A stretch of DNA of 64,000 nucleotides, taken from contig NC_092458.1 of assembly GCF_047495875.1 (NCBI RefSeq), positions 103,790,227 through 103,854,226 on the forward strand, in the 5' to 3' direction. The translations under genes were made by a program, and so were the position numbers. Under the pieces are notes generated by a model that was given only the letters and a program-made list of their open reading frames with translations, had not been told where the DNA came from and did no database searches. Every line of letters starts with the position of its first letter. The first letter of the stretch is position 1. Shown here piece after piece: positions 57,257 to 64,000 of the stretch. This DNA comes from Pithys albifrons albifrons (taxonomy: Eukaryota > Chordata > Aves > Passeriformes > Thamnophilidae).

Positions 57257-60232
57257 TGAAGATGCTCAATATTTCAATTCTTGGTTAGTCTCTTCACAGA
57301 ACTGGGCATACATATTTCTCAACCGTGCTTGATTTTGTTTGAATTTATGTGAGTCTTGTGTACATTACGGTCAGCTTCTCACCATTCAGAAAAAGAATCC
57401 CAACATAGAAACTGATTGAGGAGTTCCTTATAAAAAACATACTTTCAACACTCTTTTAAAAACTTTTTTGCCCTATTTTGAAGCAATTCACAGTGTCAGA
57501 AAACTGAAATAGAGCAAAAATACAGAGATTACTGTGGTCATTTAAAAATAATATATTATTCAGATCTTGGAAAAACAGTCTTCACTGTCTTAACAAAGTG
57601 AAATTGTTACCAAAAGACTGTAAGTTAAGTCAGAAACTAAAGAGAAGAAATGTACAAGTACTTTAAAGTTCACAGGTAAACAGAACAGCTCTTCTGGTTT
57701 ATTTGCTTTGCCTTTTTGCTAAAACTAAGGAGAATACTTTAAACAAAATAGGTTACCTCATCTTCGTTAGTCTACCAACAATTTTATGTTAAAACAACAC
57801 AAAAATATTTGAAATTTATGCATTCATAGGAGTGTGAATTACTGGTTTATTGAGCATGAATTTATTTAAATTCCACTATTTCCTAAGAAACACATCTAGA
57901 ACAACACTTCCAAGAACAGTGCAATCAAAGCAACCAAGAATTTAGTTTTTGCTTTATTTTTTCAATTTTACCCACACCTACAAAATTCAACACTCTAAAT
58001 GCAACTAAGCAAAGAAGAAAAGTCAGAGCTGAAAATATAGTCTGGAAGATATAACATAAAACTTTAAATATTTGCATAAAGGAATTATATATACAAGCTG
58101 TCCCTGGAGGGTATACACAGTGAATTCAGAAATTACTTTCTATGTCTTCTGCATTCTGTAGCCTATTGGAATTCACATAAACCAGCAGTGTTGCTAGGCT
58201 TCAAAACTTCACATTAATGTTCCTTCATTTTTTATGTGTTGTGTGAACAGCAGCAGAGAAAAAAGTATTGAATAAATATTAAACAACTGAGAAAGATCAT
58301 TTATAGTCTGTATGTTTTCAAACAAGGCTTTGCTATTTCTCTGTTGAATGTCTTGTTCTTACTTCAGGTTAAAGAACTAACAGCAGGCTTAATGAAAATC
58401 TTAAACAATTCAACACTAGTAGTGAGGACAAGCTATGATAAAAATAAATTAGTTATAAAATTAAATTATGCAAAGAATGAAAGTAAACCAAAATTGCAAT
58501 TCATTTCTGTTCTAAATGTTCTTAAAATGATAAGAAAATGCTCCATTGTCACCACTCAACACTTATGGAGTTGATATGTTTAAATCAATTAAGAAAAATT
58601 TTCAATTTCTCAGCAACCTTGTTTCCAAGGAACTAAAATCACTTCTTTTTACCTTTGATTACTTTGACTCTTCAACAGCCCTAGGCAATAATATTCATAA
58701 AAAATAATCATCAAGATCAAACTTCACTGAGAATCTCTAAGATGCAACATCATTTGTGGCAAGAGTTTATCTGATCAGACACTGATCAGACTGCCATTTT
58801 CCACAAAAGCATGAGCTGTAACAAAAACCAAAAATGTAAAATTCACATTGAAAAAAATAAATTATTTCAAAAGTCCACACTAGGACTGAAATCCATTAAT
58901 TTAATTCAAATTATTTTTTTATGATTTTCCTCTCCCCTGAATGTATATCAGTTCGAGACACAAATTTATGTCGGATGGAAATAAATCACAATGTCCCTAA
59001 TGAGCCAAACCTGAACACATGCAGAAATGGCCTTATTCTTTCATGAATTAAATCAGGCTGGTGGTACAAATAATAAGTTGAAAATCTTAGTATCAAGTTC
59101 AGCTCACTCTCCTCTTTTCCTTAAAGACAAAAAAGAAATTGTTTGATACATTTAAATATATGGAAGACACTTATGCACAGAGCATATAATAATGTTTAGA
59201 GGATCCAGAAAGCTTAGAATAAAAAGATCTGGGCAGTCATAGAAGAGAAAGAAAAAAAAAATAAAAGGTGAAGAAAAAAGTATACAAGATCCTAAAGGAC
59301 AAAATGTATCTAAAGCTAACAAATAGTTACTCTATGCAAATTCTGCTTCTCAGGAAAGGAAATGCAAAGTTCAGTCACAGTTGCACTCTTCAGTTGAAAT
59401 CAACATCCAAATGAGCTTCGTATGAGGTTAAGAAAGAAACTCTTCTTTTAACCTCCTCCTGCAACATGCCATTGCAAGTGGAATTTGGGAAGCAAAGAAG
59501 TCTGAGACTTCAAGACTTTCCTGCATGCTATGTTGTAATGTGTAGCCATCAACAACAGAGAGAAACTTCTCTCCAACAGAGGTCTAAGAACATCACCCTG
59601 GGATTCAATTCTCCCTCTTTAGACTGTAGGCTTGAGAAGACCTGTTCAAAAGAGCAGGGTGTTCATTACTTGAGGAACAAATGACTACAAAATTAAAAAA
59701 AAAAAAATCCAACCACATTAATAATAACCTAATTAACTAGTAAACACATCATTACTTTGAATTTGCAATTACATCATTGTGCACACTATCACAACCACAA
59801 AAGTACTAATTACTATGAATCACACACAACCACTATTGAACTACAAATCCCTCTCATACAAGGCTGGAGGCCTATCACTCCTTGTTCTGACCCCCTACAC
59901 CAAGTCTTTTGAAAGCAGATCTGGTTTACAGTCCAGTATGTTGATGAAGAGGTGGTTCCTCCAAGTGAGCTTGGATCTGTAGGTCAGCCTTTGCAAAAAT
60001 CTGCCCTCCAAATACCATCTCCTCTTTTCTCATCAACTGAACTCATACTTCCTTCTCTGTTTTTTCCCTATTTTTGGACCTTCTCTTTTGGCTTCCTGTA
60101 CCACCATGTCTCATGCAACAGATAAAAAATTCTAGTGTTTCTATATGTGTATCTAAATTTGGTCTTTCTTAGGTCATTACCTGGAAAGTCACAGATTTAT
60201 GTGTTACTGATACATAGTAAATAAAGGTATAT
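57257..60232. other. AT-rich unique stretch without a recognisable gene
   Basis: Nothing recognised apart from a direct repeat of CTGATCAGAC at 58771-58780 and 58782-58791. Short open frames lack family resemblance. Confidence 0.5.
58771..58791. repeat. Two CTGATCAGAC units, 11-bp period
   Basis: Direct repeats one base apart. Each contains the CTGATCAG palindrome that also forms the centre of the element at 52104-52121. Confidence 0.9.
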
Positions 60233-60234
60233 TT

Positions 60235-60560
60235 ACTTCTCTGGTATAGCAAGGTCTAGCTGCTCCCCAAGGAATGGGGAACCTGGAAACCAAGGGGGAT
60301 CCCTGGACTGCTGGAGCATGGGACTCAGGCACATCCCACATGGCAGGGAGGGGCAAGGGCAGGTTGGGTGAAGAGGACCCAGTCTTGAGTTCAGACTGTC
60401 ATAGGAGCCTGTCATGAGGCAGGTCTGACACCAGACTGGGAAGTCAGCATCAGACCAGGGTTCCGACAGTCTGGTCAACAGCAACAGGGCAGATCCAATG
60501 TCAAGCTGGGAAGAGTTCAGGACAACAAAGTTATTCTTTGCATCATATGCTCCCCAGGAC
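60235..60560. repeat. GC-rich block of repeat-like character, unclassified
   Basis: About 325 bp, clearly richer in G and C than the flanks, with several internal echoes of CAGACTGGGAAGTCAG / CAGACCAGGGTTCCGACAG / CAAGCTGGGAAGAG spaced irregularly. It may be a decayed LTR or minisatellite-like retroelement interior. No termini or target duplication could be fixed. The 109-codon antisense frame at 60233-60562 follows from the base composition. Confidence 0.45.
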
Positions 60561-62677
60561 AAATCGTTCTATTTATCCTTGATATGCATATCTAGGTTCA
60601 ATTCAGCTTTCTTACGAATACACAAACTGTTGACCTGAACAACATAGTTTTCACAACATGGCTTTTGTGCTCACAGACTACCCTGCTTTCTTTGGTAGCT
60701 ATTTGATTAGGGAGCACTGACCTTGGAACACTCCTCTGGCAGCATCCTGGTTCCTTTCAAGGATCTTAGCTGATGCCTGGTGCTCCATAAAGGCCCTCTT
60801 GCTCACAAAGTCAAAACAGCTTTCAGACAGTGGCCCACTGGTTATCTGCCACTTAAAAGTCATGACTGATTTTTGCTTGAATTTTGTCCTTTAAATCTGT
60901 ATGACCCATGAATATCACAAAAACAACATACATATTTAAGAACTGAAATACAAGCACTACAAAAACTCACATTAACTCAAATTTTACTCTCGTAGAATAA
61001 AAATCACTCTAAAACAAGTACAAAGCATACTAAAGTCAAAATGCAACATTTGCAACACATGGAAAATGATCTTTATATATTTTCTCTAAGTAACAGTTCT
61101 CCTTACTTTTTTCAGCCTCAGACTTCAGAACACTGCAGAACTTTAAAAGCTAGTAGCATTCCCAGATTTTTCCACCAGAAAATGAACAGTCTTTCATTAA
61201 CTGAAAAGACTAAACTATGCATCCAGTCAATGATTAATTACTTGGCAATGACCAATTAATAAGGAATCAGTTCAGTGGCATTAACTGACATTGGCAATTC
61301 TCTGCTTCTACAGCAGTGTTAAAAATAATACTCCATATTCTCATTAGACCTAATATTAGTTATATCTAATCAAACCATACTCTAGTTATACTGGTGGAAT
61401 GCTAGACCTTCAGAAGAGACTAGAAAAACTTTCAAAGACACACTAGATAATATTTTTATTTAACAGTGGAAGCATTAACTATTTCTTTTACATAATATCT
61501 ATCCAGTCCAGGGGACACACCTCTGTGTTTCACACTGGTTCATGTAACTAGATTGGAAAGCTGTGCCCTTTGCTCCCTTGTTCAAACTTCCGTTTCAACT
61601 AATACAGGGTCATGGTGCCTATTAAGCGTATGGAAAATTTTCTCAAGCATCTGAAATTATTCAGTGACCCCCATGACATTGAGCTAATCAACACTGCACT
61701 TTAATTTCAGTGTAATCTTCATTAATTAAAGAGGTCAATTTTTCCACTGAAGGACCAAGATGCAGTTTCTTGTTTCCTCAAGAACAGATTCAACAAGAGA
61801 GAACAGTGACGATATGGACTCCTATACTATATATACTACAAAATCAAAGAAAACTAATTACCATTTTTTTCTAGGTTTTAGCTGACAGAGAAAGAAAGAT
61901 ACAACCTCAAAAAGTATACTTCATTAGTGTTTTATGAGCTTAGTATCAAATCCAGGTTTGATTGGTTTTTTTCTTAATCTTTTTTACATCTTTTATAGCA
62001 TTGGTATAGTTAAAACAAACAAAGTAAAGACAATATCTTCCTGCTTTTTACCCTTCTATAAAAATGACTTTAATAAATGCTATGCATATCCCCCCCATAT
62101 AAGTGCTATCCCATATCCCACAAGACAAGAAACTGATAAGAAATACTCAAGAAGTAGAAGAAAAGGAAAGACTGTTTCTGAGGACTGGTGTTAGAACCTC
62201 TTTCTGAAAATCCTTGAAGATCTATAACTGCCATCCCACCAAAATTTTTCCAGGTGAAAACCTACTTCTCTCTGTGGCCTCCTAATATTTTGCCAAGGAA
62301 AAATCTCAAAAGACTAATGAAATTACAGAGACCTTAAGAAATGAAGGATTCTGGAGGAAGCACCTGGAGAAAGCACAGCTTAAAAACCCTCCTGCAGACA
62401 CTATTACTAAATACCATCTATGAAATTCCAACCTGTCAAACCACAATGTATAGAATAAATTCACTCAAAAGTCCAAAATAAAGTTCTCCCAATGATGCAG
62501 TCAAGAAATACCGTCCAGTTTCATCCGTAACATCATATACAGTTGCCACTATGCATAGAGATTTGTAACATACTCATGGGAATATTAAGATTGGAGGAAT
62601 CTGCAGAGGCTCCCATCATGAAATCTATGTTCTACAGCTCAGTGTATTAAAAACCACCTCATATATAGTTTCTATTT
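60561..62677. other. AT-rich unique stretch without a recognisable gene
   Basis: No repeat or gene recognised. Confidence 0.5.
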
Positions 62678-62752
62678 AGAATCATAGAAACATTTAGGTT
62701 AGAAAAGATCTCTAAGCCCATTTAATCCAGCTGTTAACATAGAACTGCAAAG
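62678..62752 (-). mobile_element. CR1 LINE 3' tail, antisense, diverged
   Basis: AGAATCATAGAAACATTTAGG followed by TTAGAAAAGATCTCTAAGCCC and TTTAATCCAGCTGTTAACAT, the antisense end of a CR1 subfamily. Only about 75 bp is present. Confidence 0.85.
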
Positions 62753-64000
62753 CTTTATATCTTAATCTAGTGAGTTCTTGATCACAGCTGCAGAATGTTT
62801 TCAGCCACAGCAAATATTCAACAGTGAGCTATGACAAATGTGTTAAAAAAAGAAAAATAAAAAAAATTACATCTTTACTTTGAGAGCCCTTGTTATTAAG
62901 TACTTTTTATTTCACTGCCTTTTCTCGGCCTGGCTAGTTGTTATCTTCTCCAGCTTCTAAATTTTCTTCTTCCTTTTGATATTTTAAAAACCTTTGGTTT
63001 TCCTGTCCTCCCACTCCTGTATTCTCTAGCTTTTCTTGGCTTTTTTAATCTTATTTGCTTATTCTCTTATATTTTCATATATTGAACTTCTCTTCCAATA
63101 TCTGCATTAGAATGTCGGAGATATTCTATGCTCTTCTTAAAAGTGAAGGTAAAAAAACCAAAACAAAAGAAAAAAGATTAAGTTGGCTTTTGAAATACTG
63201 GAAGATCTTTTGACTTAGGTCACACTTGACGACTATCAGATACTGGGACCTGGTATCAGATAAAACTTAAGAAAAAGAAGCATTAAGCCTTAAGGGCCTA
63301 TAATTCATTTACCAATCTGTATAACAGAATATTTTCTTAGTGTTAGGAAATACTGCCTGGGTGTTTGATGGACATTTGTTTAATAATCCTTAGTGCTATA
63401 CTTCTCTTTCCTCTGAGGAAACTCTGCTAGGGATGTAGCCAGTTCTGCCTTGGCAATTCTACTTCTTCTTCAGAGAATAGCTAGCTAAACATTAAAACTC
63501 AGGTTATTTTTTCATCCTCTTCTGCCCTGATACAGGGGACAGTATGTTTGGTGCTAGCAGGGAACAGTGCATATGAAGTGGACAGAAGTATTAATCTGCT
63601 GCCTAAAAGAGACTTTTCAATATCAAAACCAAGATTCACATATGGGCTATTAAATTTATAATAATAGTCCCAGCAGAGACAACATGCTCAAAGCAAAGTA
63701 ATTGTTCTTCATTACTGTGGGTACAGCTGTGAAATCAGGCAAAGACACAGAGAAAGGGGTGAGAAAAGAGCATCCTTTTAAGCTACTTTCTCAGAATCTC
63801 TCTATATTCCTTCAGGATGCTCCTTAACTGCTGTTAGAGAATGCACAGATACACCAGCAATGTCACATGATCTCGACTCCCTTCACTATGATTTCAATCC
63901 TTCTAAGACTATAAAAGTGGTGGGGAGAGAAGAGAACAAGACATTATGTTTTTTTTCTACGCTGGAACAGTCTGGATAATGAACCTGCTGAAGAACCTGC
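62753..64000. other. AT-rich unique stretch to the window edge, no gene seen
   Basis: Pyrimidine-rich at 62930-63080. No recognised repeat, splice-bounded frame or RNA gene. Confidence 0.5.

Noticed and set aside
1..64000. CRISPR arrays, operons, bacterial promoters, tRNA and rRNA genes
   Set aside because: The sequence is vertebrate nuclear DNA. No regularly spaced repeat array was seen, and no cloverleaf or rRNA core was recognised on reading both strands.

Overview
The window looks like AT-rich, gene-poor nuclear DNA from a bird, probably a passerine. This rests on its interspersed repeats. There are about fourteen CR1 LINE fragments in both orientations, several ending in the avian CR1 tail ATTCTATGATTCTATGA or its complement, and six LTR pieces of bird endogenous retroviruses whose ends resemble songbird ERVL/ERVK LTRs. 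Repeat family names come from memory of these families, not from a database search.

I found no convincing host protein-coding gene, tRNA, rRNA, small RNA gene or CRISPR array. The open reading frames are short, and the longest ones (up to 234 codons) lie antisense inside an LTR. The segment is therefore best read as intergenic DNA or the interior of a very large intron. Four minus-strand intervals (3740-3878, 5298-5417, 17588-17650, 51477-51612) are open and bounded by plausible splice signals. They are reported only as weak exon candidates.

Layout: 503-937 is a solo LTR with a perfect 6-bp target duplication, followed by a perfect 26-bp tandem duplication and a CR1 tail. 1.4-7.9 kb is unique AT-rich DNA. 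7.9-8.9 kb has a CR1 tail and a solo LTR with a perfect 5-bp target duplication. 9-22 kb is unique DNA with microsatellites. 22.0-25.5 kb is a nested stack: a 5'-truncated antisense CR1 with a dead reverse-transcriptase region, broken by two LTRs, one of them bounded by an unusual direct repeat of about 76 bp. 25.5-34.3 kb is unique DNA with three CR1 pieces. 34.3-34.9 kb holds a second copy of the 8.3-kb LTR family with its own perfect 5-bp target duplication. 35-56.5 kb is unique DNA with CR1 pieces, A-rich simple repeats and stretches that look like conserved non-coding sequence. 56.6-57.3 kb is another LTR, and 57-64 kb is mostly unique.

Nothing here forms a pathway or operon. What the sequence records is layered retroelement history: CR1 insertion first, then LTR insertions into it, then loss of proviral interiors by LTR-LTR recombination. 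No undescribed system was identified. The most unusual structure is the LTR flanked by long direct repeats at 23206-23844.
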